Shown here: positions 53,229 through 61,651 of the stretch, piece by piece | Position numbering within the stretch: position 1 is the stretch's first letter | Layout of the letters: every line of letters begins with the position of its first letter | From: JAUIET01 sp039111475 | GTDB taxonomy: Bacteria > Pseudomonadota > Gammaproteobacteria > Pseudomonadales > JAUIET01 | Assembly: GCA_039111475.1 (NCBI GenBank) | Contig: JBCCIP010000018.1 | Coordinates: 1-64,000 of the forward strand | Direction of reading: 5' to 3' | DNA: 64,000 nt | Translations under genes and position numbers: made by a program | The notes under the pieces: generated by a model | What the model was told of the DNA's origin: nothing | The model's input: only the letters and a program-made list of their open reading frames with translations | The model's database searches: none

Positions 53229-54270
53229 CGCTCGCGGAGGCTGACATCACATCAATCGCCTGCAAAAATTCCACATCAGTGGTTTGTTCACCACCCATCA
53301 AGCCGCTAATCACTTCGCCAATATCTTTTTGTGCGAACAATATCGCGTGCAAGCCACTCACAAGCGGCATGTAAACCTTGCTGTCGTCAGCCATCTGCTT
53401 CACCATCTGCAGGGTATTTAAGCCCTCCGCTACCTGACCAAGCTCCACAAGAGTTTGCTCTAGTGACTTGCCCAGACCAATTTGGTACCCCAGTTGGTAA
53501 TTACGACTTAATGGCGACATGCACGTCACAATCAAATCACCCACACCACTGAGACCAAGAAATGTCATAGGGTTTGCACCCATTCGAACCGCAAAGCGAC
53601 TCATTTCGGCCAAACTGCGGGTCAACAACATTCCAACGGTGTTTTGCCCCATATTCATCGCCGCGCCAATGCCTGCTACGATCGCGTAAATATTCTTGAG
53701 CGCGCCACCCAATTCCACGCCGAACACATCCGGATTGACATAAACCCTGAAGTTGGGCGATTTAAGAAGACTTTGAACAAGCTGCTGAACTTTTGTATCG
53801 GCACTGGCTATGACCGTGCCGGTCATTTGCCCTGCCGCGATCTCTCTAGCCAAGTTTGGTCCACTCATCACCGCAATTTTAGCCCGCGGTAATTCCTCGG
53901 CCAGCACCTGGCTCATTAACTTGTAACTCCCTGCCTCGATGCCCTTGGTCATACTCACGACCAGTGTACCTTCAGCAAGCCAATGCTTCATGGTACTGGC
54001 GACCTGTCGGCTCGATGAGCTAGGCACCGCCATAAATACAACACCACAGCTGCTGACCGATTGGCGCAGGTCTGTGCTGGCCTTCAGGTTTTCATTCAAG
54101 GGAAATTCCGGCAGATACCGGCTATTAAAATGTTCGCGGTTTATTTCTTCAGCATCATCGGGGTTACGCAACCACAAGGTTGTGTCATGGCCATTGCCAG
54201 AGAGTATGTTGGCGATAACCGTACCAAAGCTGCCACCGCCCAGAACGGCGACTTTTGCGTTTCCGCGCAT
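53206..54270 (-). CDS. gpsA: Glycerol-3-phosphate dehydrogenase [NAD(P)+]
   Basis: Reduces dihydroxyacetone phosphate to sn-glycerol-3-phosphate for phospholipid synthesis. NAD motif VAVLGGGSFGTVIANIL near the N-terminus, TKGIE, catalytic-domain ELGGALKNIYAIVAGI and GLSGVGDLIVTC. 354 residues from ATG 54270; a TTG-initiated extension to 54300 is unlikely. Follows htpG by about 70 bases, on the same strand. Confidence 0.95.
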   Translation of the reverse strand: MRGNAKVAVLGGGSFGTVIANILSGNGHDTTLWLRNPDDAEEINREHFNSRYLPEFPLNENLKASTDLRQSVSSCGVVFMAVPSSSSRQVASTMKHWLAEGTLVVSMTKGIEAGSYKLMSQVLAEELPRAKIAVMSGPNLAREIAAGQMTGTVIASADTKVQQLVQSLLKSPNFRVYVNPDVFGVELGGALKNIYAIVAGIGAAMNMGQNTVGMLLTRSLAEMSRFAVRMGANPMTFLGLSGVGDLIVTCMSPLSRNYQLGYQIGLGKSLEQTLVELGQVAEGLNTLQMVKQMADDSKVYMPLVSGLHAILFAQKDIGEVISGLMGGEQTTDVEFLQAIDVMSASASDGSADVQ

Positions 54271-54337
54271 AGGCCCACACTTTTTTATGGCAGGCGGCAA
54301 GCCATCGGCGTGCCGCCATAAGCACCTAAGTATACTG

Positions 54338-56269
54338 CTAGTCAGTGAGCTCTAACAGCAGGCGGTTCAGACGAGCTACGAACGAAGCTGGATCTTTCAG
54401 CTGACTGCCTTCGGCCAGGCGCGCTTGATCTACCAGCACACTTAGCAACTCCTTAAACCGGTCTTCGTCGGCTTCGGAATCCAGCTTGCCTACCAGCGCA
54501 TGCTCGGGATTAAGCTCCAGCGTTGGCGTTGTTTCTGGCACCTGCTGTCCAGCCGCCTCCAGAATGCGCTGCATCTGCGCGCCCATATCGTGCTCCCCAA
54601 CGACTAAACACGCTGGCGAATCCGTTAGGCGGTTGGTAATTCGTACTTCGTTTACCTCATCGCCCAGCGCTTCCTTGGCCCGTTCTACCAGACCACTGTG
54701 TTTCTCTGACAGCTCTTCCTGGGCTTTCTTGTCCTCCTCATTGTCCAGCTCTCCCAGATCCAGCTCCCCTTTAGCAACGTCTTGCAGCTGTTTACCGTCG
54801 AAGTCCATCATATGGCCCATAAGCCAGTCATCTACGCGATCGTGCAGCAACAACACCTCAATGCCCTTCTTGCGGAATACTTCCAGATGTGGACTATTCT
54901 TTGCGGTCGTCAGATTCTCACCCGCAATATAATAGATTTTCTCTTGACCCTCTTGCATACGTTCCATGTATTGAGCCAGCGATTGATCCTGTTCTTCGCC
55001 TTCACTGTGCGTGGTAGTGAAACGCAGCAAACCGGCAATCTTTTCCTTGTTGTTGTAGTCCTCGGCAGGTCCTTCTTTCAGAACCTGGCCGAACTCTTTC
55101 CAGAACGTGGCGTATTTCTCCGGCTCGTTCTTGCTCATTTTCGCAAGCGTATCGAGTATCCGCTTGGTCACTGCATTTCGAATACTGTCGATGTTCGGGT
55201 CGTTCTGCAGTATCTCTCGCGACACATTCAACGGTAAATCATTGGAGTCAATAACACCTTTCACAAACCGCAGGTACAAGGGTAGAAACTGCTCGGCGTC
55301 ATCCAAAATAAACGTGCGTTGCACGTACAGCTTCAGACCGCGGGCCGCGTCGCGCTGCCACATATCAAATGGTGCGCGACCTGGCAAATACAGCAAGCTG
55401 GTGTATTCAAGTTTGCCTTCAACCCTATTGTGACTCCACGCCAGAGGGTCTTCAAAATCGTGTGAGATATGCTTGTAGAATTCTTTGTATTCGTCGTCGC
55501 TCACGTCCTGGCGCGAGCGAGTCCATAGCGCAGTTGCCGCATTGATGGCCTCATACTCTGGCGCCTTGTCAGCGTCATCCTTGGTATCAGCATCATCTTC
55601 TTCCGCGCTTGGCACAGCCTGCTTTTCCATCATTACTGGAATGGAAATATGGTCAGAGTACTTCTTGATAATGCTGCGCAAACGATAGGCGTTGGCGAAC
55701 TCGGTTTCGTCCGCTTTAAGATGCAGGGTAATCGTAGTACCACGACTGTCTTTTTCCGCGTCAGCAACGGTGAAATCCGCTTCCCCAGCAGACTCCCAGA
55801 TTGTGGCTTCATTGGCCGCACTTCCGGCTCGGCGTGTAACAACAGAAACTTTCTCGGCAACAATAAACGCCGAATAAAAACCGACACCAAACTGGCCGAT
55901 TAGCTGCGAGTCTTTCTGCTGATCACCGGTCAGGCTTTCAAGAAATTGCGCGGTGCCAGACTTGGCGATGGTGCCAAGATTGGTAACGACTTCATCGCGC
56001 GACATGCCTACGCCATTGTCAGCAATAGTGATGGTTTTTGCGTCTTCGTCGAAATCGATCTGGATTTTGAGATCACTGTCATCGCCGTACAAAGCGCTGT
56101 CAGACAGTGCTTCAAAGCGGAGTTTGTCGACGGCGTCTGATGAATTCGAAATCAATTCACGAAGAAATATTTCCTTGTTGCTGTACAAGGAATGGATCAT
56201 CAGCTGAAGTAGTTGCTTGGCTTCAGTTTGGAAGCCCATTGTTTGTTTGGCGGCCGTCTCTGCGGTCAT
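54338..56269 (-). CDS. htpG: Chaperone protein HtpG (Hsp90)
   Basis: 643 residues. GHKL ATPase N-domain with ELISNSSDAVDKLRFEAL, IADNGVGMSRDEV, GTIAKSGT and QFGVGFYSAFIVA; middle domain with LPLNVSREILQ; C-terminal dimerisation domain. ATG 56269 with AAGGAG at 56279-56284, 9 bases upstream. A strong sigma-32-type promoter lies 44-71 bases upstream (56313-56340), so heat-shock induction is expected. Confidence 0.98.
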   Translation of the reverse strand: MTAETAAKQTMGFQTEAKQLLQLMIHSLYSNKEIFLRELISNSSDAVDKLRFEALSDSALYGDDSDLKIQIDFDEDAKTITIADNGVGMSRDEVVTNLGTIAKSGTAQFLESLTGDQQKDSQLIGQFGVGFYSAFIVAEKVSVVTRRAGSAANEATIWESAGEADFTVADAEKDSRGTTITLHLKADETEFANAYRLRSIIKKYSDHISIPVMMEKQAVPSAEEDDADTKDDADKAPEYEAINAATALWTRSRQDVSDDEYKEFYKHISHDFEDPLAWSHNRVEGKLEYTSLLYLPGRAPFDMWQRDAARGLKLYVQRTFILDDAEQFLPLYLRFVKGVIDSNDLPLNVSREILQNDPNIDSIRNAVTKRILDTLAKMSKNEPEKYATFWKEFGQVLKEGPAEDYNNKEKIAGLLRFTTTHSEGEEQDQSLAQYMERMQEGQEKIYYIAGENLTTAKNSPHLEVFRKKGIEVLLLHDRVDDWLMGHMMDFDGKQLQDVAKGELDLGELDNEEDKKAQEELSEKHSGLVERAKEALGDEVNEVRITNRLTDSPACLVVGEHDMGAQMQRILEAAGQQVPETTPTLELNPEHALVGKLDSEADEDRFKELLSVLVDQARLAEGSQLKDPASFVARLNRLLLELTD

Positions 56270-56312
56270 GGATTGGATCTCCTTGGTGGGGATTGCTTGA
56301 AACTTTGCTCTT

Positions 56313-56340
56313 ATATTGGGGCGCTTTGAGTGCTTTCAAG
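56313..56340 (-). promoter_or_regulatory. Sigma-32 (RpoH) heat-shock promoter of htpG
   Basis: Minus-strand -35 element CTTGAAA (56340-56334) and -10 element CCCCAATAT (56321-56313) separated by 12 bases, very close to the RpoH consensus. The expected start of transcription, near 56305, gives a leader of about 35 bases to the htpG ATG. Confidence 0.85.
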
Positions 56341-56507
56341 GGTTTTTAGATCAAATTATTCCGCGTCTATGTGTATTGATGTTTCAGTGTTTTGATTGCC
56401 GCAGATATTTACGTCGGCGGTTTCAGTTAAGCGACGAATAAAAATTGACGGCTTTTGGCTGACTTTTGAAAAACACGGAATCCAAAGACTGGTACTGAGG
56501 AGCTTAA

Positions 56508-56601
56508 TCAAGTGTTGGTTGGCGGCACTGTGTGAGAGAGGGACCTCAAACACAAGCCTCCATGGATGGGTTCACGGCGTGTCCCGCTGACCAATTCTTG
56601 A
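56508..56601. repeat. Inverted-repeat-bounded intergenic element, copy 2
   Basis: Contains AGAGGGACCT (56537-56546) and TGGGTTCACGGCGTGTCC (56567-56584), identical and one-mismatch matches to copy 1 at 32205-32214 and 32257-32274. The outer arms 56508-56526 and 56583-56601 pair at 14 of 19 positions. The spacing between the two core motifs is 20 bases here and 42 in copy 1. Confidence 0.7.
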
Positions 56602-56654
56602 TTTGGCGCCGGTCTCATTCAGAACTCGGAAGTTGGAAAAACGTAACAGGTAAT

Positions 56655-56682
56655 AGCACTCGCCGTAAGACGAACGAGTGCT
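56655..56682 (-). terminator. Stem-loop downstream of sucD
   Basis: Perfect 8-base arms AGCACTCG (56655-56662) and CGAGTGCT (56675-56682), 12-base loop. Lies 33 bases past the sucD stop in the direction of transcription. There is no U-run after it, so it may be a 3'-end stabilising hairpin or part of a Rho-dependent end, not a classical intrinsic terminator. Confidence 0.4.
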
Positions 56683-56714
56683 CTGATGGATACCTCCGCT
56701 TGAGAGGTTAGGAA

Positions 56715-57590
56715 TCAAGCCCAACCAGTGATCTCACCCAAAGCCTTGCCAATATCCGCCAAACTACGAACCGTCTTCACACCAGCGTCTTCAAGCGCTG
56801 CGAATTTTTCATCCGCAGTGCCTTTGCCACCAGCAATAATCGCACCGGCATGGCCCATGCGCTTACCAGCCGGTGCGGTGACACCCGCAATATAGCTCAC
56901 AACGGGCTTGCTAACATTGTCTTTGATAAACGCAGCCGCTTCTTCTTCGGCTGTTCCACCGATTTCGCCGATCATCACAATCGCTTCGGTCTTAGGGTCT
57001 TGCTCAAACCGTCCAAGAATGTCGATAAAGTTGGAGCCAGGAATAGGGTCACCACCAATACCTACACAAGTTGATTGACCGAAACCTGGATCTGTTGTCT
57101 GCTTTACCGCCTCATAAGTTAAGGTACCAGATCGCGACACTATACCGACCTTGCCGGGCAGGTGAATCTCGCCAGGCATAATGCCTATCTTGCATTCGCC
57201 AGGTGTAATTACACCTGGGCAGTTGGGGCCGATCAAGGTTACGCCTTTGCGGTCACATACGATTTTTGCTTCCAGCATATCCAGCGTAGGAATGCCTTCA
57301 GTAATGCACACGACCAATTCCAGTCCGGCGTTTGCCGCTTCCAATATAGAGTCTTTGCAAAATGGTGCCGGCACGTAGATAACAGAGGCCTGCGCACCGG
57401 TTTGCTCAACGGCTTCGGCAACAGTATCAAATACCGGCAAATCCAGGTGCTTTTGACCGCCCTTGCCCGGCGTCACACCACCCACCATTTTTGTGCCATA
57501 CGCAATCGCTTGCTCAGTATGAGAAGTGCCCTGCGAACCGGTCAGGCCCTGACAGATAACCTTAGTGTTTTTATCGATCAGAATGCTCAT
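56715..57590 (-). CDS. sucD: Succinyl-CoA synthetase alpha subunit
   Basis: Forms the alpha-beta enzyme that converts succinyl-CoA to succinate with nucleotide triphosphate synthesis. CoA-binding Rossmann motif ICQGLTGSQGTSHTEQAI, catalytic phospho-histidine in GHAGAIIAGGKGTADEK. 291 residues. Its ATG shares one base with the sucC stop (TAATG), so the two are translationally coupled for equal output. Last gene of the suc operon. Confidence 0.98.
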   Translation of the reverse strand: MSILIDKNTKVICQGLTGSQGTSHTEQAIAYGTKMVGGVTPGKGGQKHLDLPVFDTVAEAVEQTGAQASVIYVPAPFCKDSILEAANAGLELVVCITEGIPTLDMLEAKIVCDRKGVTLIGPNCPGVITPGECKIGIMPGEIHLPGKVGIVSRSGTLTYEAVKQTTDPGFGQSTCVGIGGDPIPGSNFIDILGRFEQDPKTEAIVMIGEIGGTAEEEAAAFIKDNVSKPVVSYIAGVTAPAGKRMGHAGAIIAGGKGTADEKFAALEDAGVKTVRSLADIGKALGEITGWA

Positions 57591-58756
57591 TATTTGCCTC
57601 CCGCGGCTTTCACAGCCTGTTCCGCCGCATCGGTCAATGATGAAGCAGCAATAATGTTAAGACCGCTGTCGGCCAGTTTCTTGGAGCCCAGTTTGGCGTT
57701 GTTGCCTTCGAGTCGAACCACGACAGGAACACTTACGCCGACTTCTTCAACAGCGCCGATGATGCCTTCAGCAATCAAGTCGCAGCGCACGATGCCGCCG
57801 AAAATATTGACCAGAACCGCCGACACATTGTCATCTGACAAAATGATTTTGAACGCCTCGGAAACACGCTCTTTGGTCGCACCACCTCCCACGTCCAGAA
57901 AGTTTGCTGGTTGGCCACCATGATGCTTGACGATATCCATAGTACCCATGGCAAGGCCAGCACCGTTCACCATGCAGCCGATGTTGCCGTCCAGCGCCAC
58001 ATAATTTAACTCCCACTGTGCCGCATGCACTTCACGCTCGTCTTCTTGCGAGCTGTCATGCATCTCACGTAATTTCGGCTGACGATACAACGCGTTGCTG
58101 TCAATATTAAGCTTGGCATCCAGGCAATGCAGATCGCCTTCTTTAGTGATCACCAGGGGATTGATTTCCAAAAGCGCCAAATCGTTTTCTACGAACAGCT
58201 TGGCAAGACCTTGAAAAATCTGGGTGAATTGCTTGATCTGTACACCCTTCAAGCCTAAACGAAACGCGAGATCACGACCCTGGTAAGGCATCGCGCCAAC
58301 CAACGGATCAATTTCAGTTTTGAGTATTTTTTCGGGCGTCTCATGCGCCACTTTTTCAATTTCAACGCCGCCTTCAGTAGACGCCATGAAGACAATGCGT
58401 TGAGTCGATCGGTCTATGACAGCACCAAGATACAATTCCTGGTCTATGTCTGTGCAGGCTTCGACCAATATTTTGCTGACAGGCTGGCCATTTGCATCAG
58501 TCTGGTAAGTGACGAGATTCTTGCCAAGCCATTTGTGTGCAAAGTCTTCCACTTCCTGCTTGGTTTTGGCCAGCATAACGCCACCTGCCTTACCACGGCC
58601 ACCCGCATGAACCTGGGCTTTAACAACCCAGATATCGCCGCCTAATTTACCGGTTGCTTCAACCGCTTCCTTTGCGCTGTCAACTGCATAGCCTTCTGAG
58701 ACAGGCAGTCCGTATTCCGCAAACAATTGTTTGCCTTGGTATTCATGAAGATTCAT
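57590..58756 (-). CDS. sucC: Succinyl-CoA synthetase beta subunit
   Basis: ATP-grasp subunit carrying the nucleotide site; MNLHEYQGKQLFAEYGLPVSEG start, AQVHAGGRGKAGGV, EINPLVITKEGDL, and the C-terminal GGIVRCDLIAEGII. 388 residues. AAAGGTG lies 6 bases before ATG 58756. The 153 bases to lpdA contain a stem-loop (58868-58886), so a second promoter or RNA processing site between lpdA and sucC is possible. Confidence 0.98.
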   Translation of the reverse strand: MNLHEYQGKQLFAEYGLPVSEGYAVDSAKEAVEATGKLGGDIWVVKAQVHAGGRGKAGGVMLAKTKQEVEDFAHKWLGKNLVTYQTDANGQPVSKILVEACTDIDQELYLGAVIDRSTQRIVFMASTEGGVEIEKVAHETPEKILKTEIDPLVGAMPYQGRDLAFRLGLKGVQIKQFTQIFQGLAKLFVENDLALLEINPLVITKEGDLHCLDAKLNIDSNALYRQPKLREMHDSSQEDEREVHAAQWELNYVALDGNIGCMVNGAGLAMGTMDIVKHHGGQPANFLDVGGGATKERVSEAFKIILSDDNVSAVLVNIFGGIVRCDLIAEGIIGAVEEVGVSVPVVVRLEGNNAKLGSKKLADSGLNIIAASSLTDAAEQAVKAAGGK

Positions 58757-58867
58757 TGCAACACCTTTGTTGGTTTTGAGTTTGGAACACTGTTGTTCCC
58801 GTGAGGACGTTCAGGCACAGTCGCACCAGCGGCGCGTATTGTCCCGTAAACGGCGTGGTTTATCAAT

Positions 58868-58886
58868 GTGAGAGCAACCCTCTCAC
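58868..58886 (-). promoter_or_regulatory. Stem-loop between lpdA and sucC
   Basis: Perfect 7-base arms GTGAGAG/CTCTCAC with a 5-base loop, 24 bases after the lpdA stop on the minus strand. No U-run follows, so readthrough to sucC is expected. It could trim or stabilise the transcript and so set lpdA against sucCD levels. Confidence 0.4.
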
Positions 58887-58909
58887 GTAATATCTGGGTA
58901 ACTACGGCC

Positions 58910-60364
58910 CTACTTCTTTTTTCTGGGCCGTTTGTTTTGAATATGTATGGCATGTCCATTTGCCGCTAATGCTGCTTCATGTACTGCTTCAGATAATGTC
59001 GGATGACCGAAAACAGTCAGCGCGATATCTTCTGAGCTGGAACCAAATTCCATGGCTATGACAATCTGTTGAACTAAATCAGCTGCACTTGGGCCAACGA
59101 TATGGCAGCCAAGTATGCGATCCGTATTGCTGTCAGCGATCATCTTGACCATCCCATCGCTGTCGTTCGCTGCTAGCGCTCTGCCACTGGCAACAAATGG
59201 AAACACGCCTACTTTTACGTCCTCACCCGCTGCTTTGAGCTGCTGCTCGGTCTTGCCCACGCTGGCCACTTCGGGGTGGGTATAGATCACATTGGGAATA
59301 CAATCGTAGTTCAGCGCCGTTTTCTTACCAGCTATTCGCTCGGCCACCATCACGCCCTCTTCAGACGCCTTGTGTGCAAGCATAGGTCCGCGCACAACGT
59401 CGCCGATAGCATACACGCCTGGCGCTTCAGTTGCGCAGTAATCATCAACGAAGATGAAACCGCGTTCATCCATGTTTACGCCGCAATCGGCAGACAACAA
59501 ATTCTCGCTATTGGGCTTACGCCCTACAGCAACAATTAGCTTGTCGAAGGTTTCGGTTGAGCTCTCGTCACCACTTGTGAAACTGACCTTGACGGATTTC
59601 TTTTTAGTGCCGGTTACCTCACTGCCGGTCACACGGCAACCCAGTCGTATGTCCAAACCTTGCTTGGTCAGAATTTTCTTGGTTTCCTTGGCAATTTGCT
59701 CGTCCATTGCCGGCAAAAAATCGTCCAGCGCTTCCAACACAACGACTTCTGCGCCTAGGCGAGACCAGACACTGCCCAATTCCAACCCAATAACGCCAGC
59801 ACCAATCACGCCAAGACGCTTTGGCACGGCCTCAAATTCCAGTGCGCCAGTAGAATCCACTATGGTTTCATCGTCGGTTGGTGCTGGTGGAATATTGATG
59901 GCCTGTGAGCCGGCTGCAATAATGATATTGTCGGCATCCAACACCGATTTGGAACCGTCCGCAGCAGTTACTTCCACCTTTTTTCCAGCCAGCACTTTGC
60001 CGTGGCCTTGCACTGGTGTCACGCCATTGGCTTTGAACAAGCCCGCAATGCCACCCGTTAGCTGCTTCACAATTTTATCTTTGCGCGCCAACATCTGCGC
60101 GACATCCATAGTCACTTTACCAGTACTAATACCGTGCACATCAAAATGATCTTTAGCTTCTGCGTATTTATGCGAGCTATCTAACAAAGCCTTGGAGGGA
60201 ATGCAGCCCACATTGAGACACGTACCGCCCAGCACGGCGTTATCCTTGGCATCAACCCACTGCTCAACACAGGCGGTGTTCATTCCCAGCTGTGCGCAGC
60301 GAATAGCAGCTACATAACCACCAGGCCCTGAGCCAACAACTACTACATCGTATTTATCTGACAT
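58910..60364 (-). CDS. lpdA: Dihydrolipoyl dehydrogenase (E3)
   Basis: Flavoprotein reoxidising dihydrolipoyl groups of 2-oxoglutarate dehydrogenase. FAD motif DVVVVGSGPGGYVAAIR, redox disulfide GGTCLNVGCIPSKALL, NAD motif GVIGAGVIGLELGSVW, and catalytic His in FGHPTLSEAVHEA. 484 residues with a Lys/Arg-rich tail. Sits inside the operon between sucB and sucC, an arrangement common in Pseudomonas-like lineages. 18 bases after sucB. Confidence 0.97.
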   Translation of the reverse strand: MSDKYDVVVVGSGPGGYVAAIRCAQLGMNTACVEQWVDAKDNAVLGGTCLNVGCIPSKALLDSSHKYAEAKDHFDVHGISTGKVTMDVAQMLARKDKIVKQLTGGIAGLFKANGVTPVQGHGKVLAGKKVEVTAADGSKSVLDADNIIIAAGSQAINIPPAPTDDETIVDSTGALEFEAVPKRLGVIGAGVIGLELGSVWSRLGAEVVVLEALDDFLPAMDEQIAKETKKILTKQGLDIRLGCRVTGSEVTGTKKKSVKVSFTSGDESSTETFDKLIVAVGRKPNSENLLSADCGVNMDERGFIFVDDYCATEAPGVYAIGDVVRGPMLAHKASEEGVMVAERIAGKKTALNYDCIPNVIYTHPEVASVGKTEQQLKAAGEDVKVGVFPFVASGRALAANDSDGMVKMIADSNTDRILGCHIVGPSAADLVQQIVIAMEFGSSSEDIALTVFGHPTLSEAVHEAALAANGHAIHIQNKRPRKKK

Positions 60365-60382
60365 ATTCTTTGCTCACCCGTG

Positions 60383-61594
60383 CTATAGCTCTAACAATAT
60401 TCGTGCTGGATCTTCCAGCATGCCTTTTATCGCCACCAGAAACTGCACTGCTTCTTTGCCATCAATCAAGCGATGATCATATGACAAGGCCAGGTACATC
60501 ATTGGCAGAATCACTACCTCGCCATTGACTGCCATGGCCCGGTCTTGAATATTGTGCATGCCAAGAATACCCGTCTGCGGCGGATTTAAAATTGGCGTAG
60601 ACAACATGGAACCAAACACTCCGCCATTGGATATTGTAAAAGTACCTCCGGTCATTTCGTCGATGCTTAGCTTAGCCTCAGACGCTTTAGTGCCGTAATC
60701 AATAATCTTCTTTTCGATTCCAGCCAAGCTCATGCTGTCGGCATCACGCAGTACTGGAACAACTAAACCACGCGGCGAGGAGACGGCTACGCCAATGTCG
60801 TAATAGCCATGGTAGACAATGTCGTTGCCATCAATAGATGCGTTAACGGCGGGGAATCGTTTCAGGGCTTCAGTAGCCGCTCTTACAAAAAATGACATAA
60901 ACCCTAGTTTGGTATTGTGGGTTTTCAGGAATTGATCCTTGAACTTGCTGCGCAAGTCCATCACCGGCTTCATGTTCACCTCGTTAAAAGTGGTGAGCAT
61001 CGCCGTTTCCTGGCTGGCCTGCAGTAATCGCTCAGCGACTTTCGCTCTCAGCCGCGTCATCGGTACGCGTTTTTCAACGCGCTCTCCAGGTGCTACCAAT
61101 TCAGCCTCGGCCACCGCCGGGCTAGCTGGTGCACTGGCACTTTGCTTTGACGCTTGAGCCGCATCAGCCGCTTTGATCACGTCTTCTTTAGTCACACGCC
61201 CACCTTTACCGGTACCAAGAATACTCGCGGGGTCCAATCCTTCTTCTTCAGCCAGTTTTCTGGCAGCGGGACTTAGAATTTTCTCCTCAGCATCGCCGGA
61301 GCTTTCGCTTTGATCAGGCATGTCATTTGCTGCAGGTTTTTCCTCAGCCGGTGCAGCGCCTTCTTCAAAGTGCGCAATCACTTCATTGGACAATACGATA
61401 TCGCCCTCTTGCTTTAGAATCTCGCTGATGCTGCCATCAGCGGGGGCCACCACTTCTAGCACGACTTTGTCAGTCTCGATGTCTACGATCAGCTCATCTC
61501 GGCTCACCGCCTCACCGGCTTGTTTGTGCCAGGTGGCAATACTACCGTCTGCCACTGATTCTGGAAATTGTGGCGCCTTTATATCTATCGCCAT
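60383..61594 (-). CDS. sucB: Dihydrolipoyllysine succinyltransferase (E2 of 2-oxoglutarate dehydrogenase)
   Basis: One lipoyl domain (Lys in DIETDKVVLEV, about residue 43), an acidic Ala/Pro linker, a peripheral-subunit-binding domain (about 105-140: ILSPAARKLAEEEGLDPASILGTGKGGRVTKEDV) and the C-terminal acyltransferase domain with catalytic His and Asp in YDHRLIDGKEAVQFL. 403 residues. ATG 61594, 57 bases after sucA. Confidence 0.97.
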   Translation of the reverse strand: MAIDIKAPQFPESVADGSIATWHKQAGEAVSRDELIVDIETDKVVLEVVAPADGSISEILKQEGDIVLSNEVIAHFEEGAAPAEEKPAANDMPDQSESSGDAEEKILSPAARKLAEEEGLDPASILGTGKGGRVTKEDVIKAADAAQASKQSASAPASPAVAEAELVAPGERVEKRVPMTRLRAKVAERLLQASQETAMLTTFNEVNMKPVMDLRSKFKDQFLKTHNTKLGFMSFFVRAATEALKRFPAVNASIDGNDIVYHGYYDIGVAVSSPRGLVVPVLRDADSMSLAGIEKKIIDYGTKASEAKLSIDEMTGGTFTISNGGVFGSMLSTPILNPPQTGILGMHNIQDRAMAVNGEVVILPMMYLALSYDHRLIDGKEAVQFLVAIKGMLEDPARILLEL

Positions 61595-61651
61595 TATTGT
61601 GCTCTCCGTTTTGTTCCGCGTTTTCTACTGAGTTTTGCTATTCGATTGGAT

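Larger units (their letters stand above)
56270..56714. other. 445-base gene-free interval between htpG and sucD
   Basis: Holds the htpG promoter and leader, the second copy of the inverted-repeat element (56508-56601) and a stem-loop near the sucD end (56655-56682). No coding frame is credible. The suc operon transcript must end here, but no T-tailed terminator is obvious. Confidence 0.6.

Noticed and set aside
57162..57923. 253-codon frame opposite sucC/sucD
   Set aside because: Crosses two conserved genes in antisense and has no domain.
59454..60149. 231-codon frame opposite lpdA
   Set aside because: Antisense to a fully conserved enzyme; no start signal or domain.
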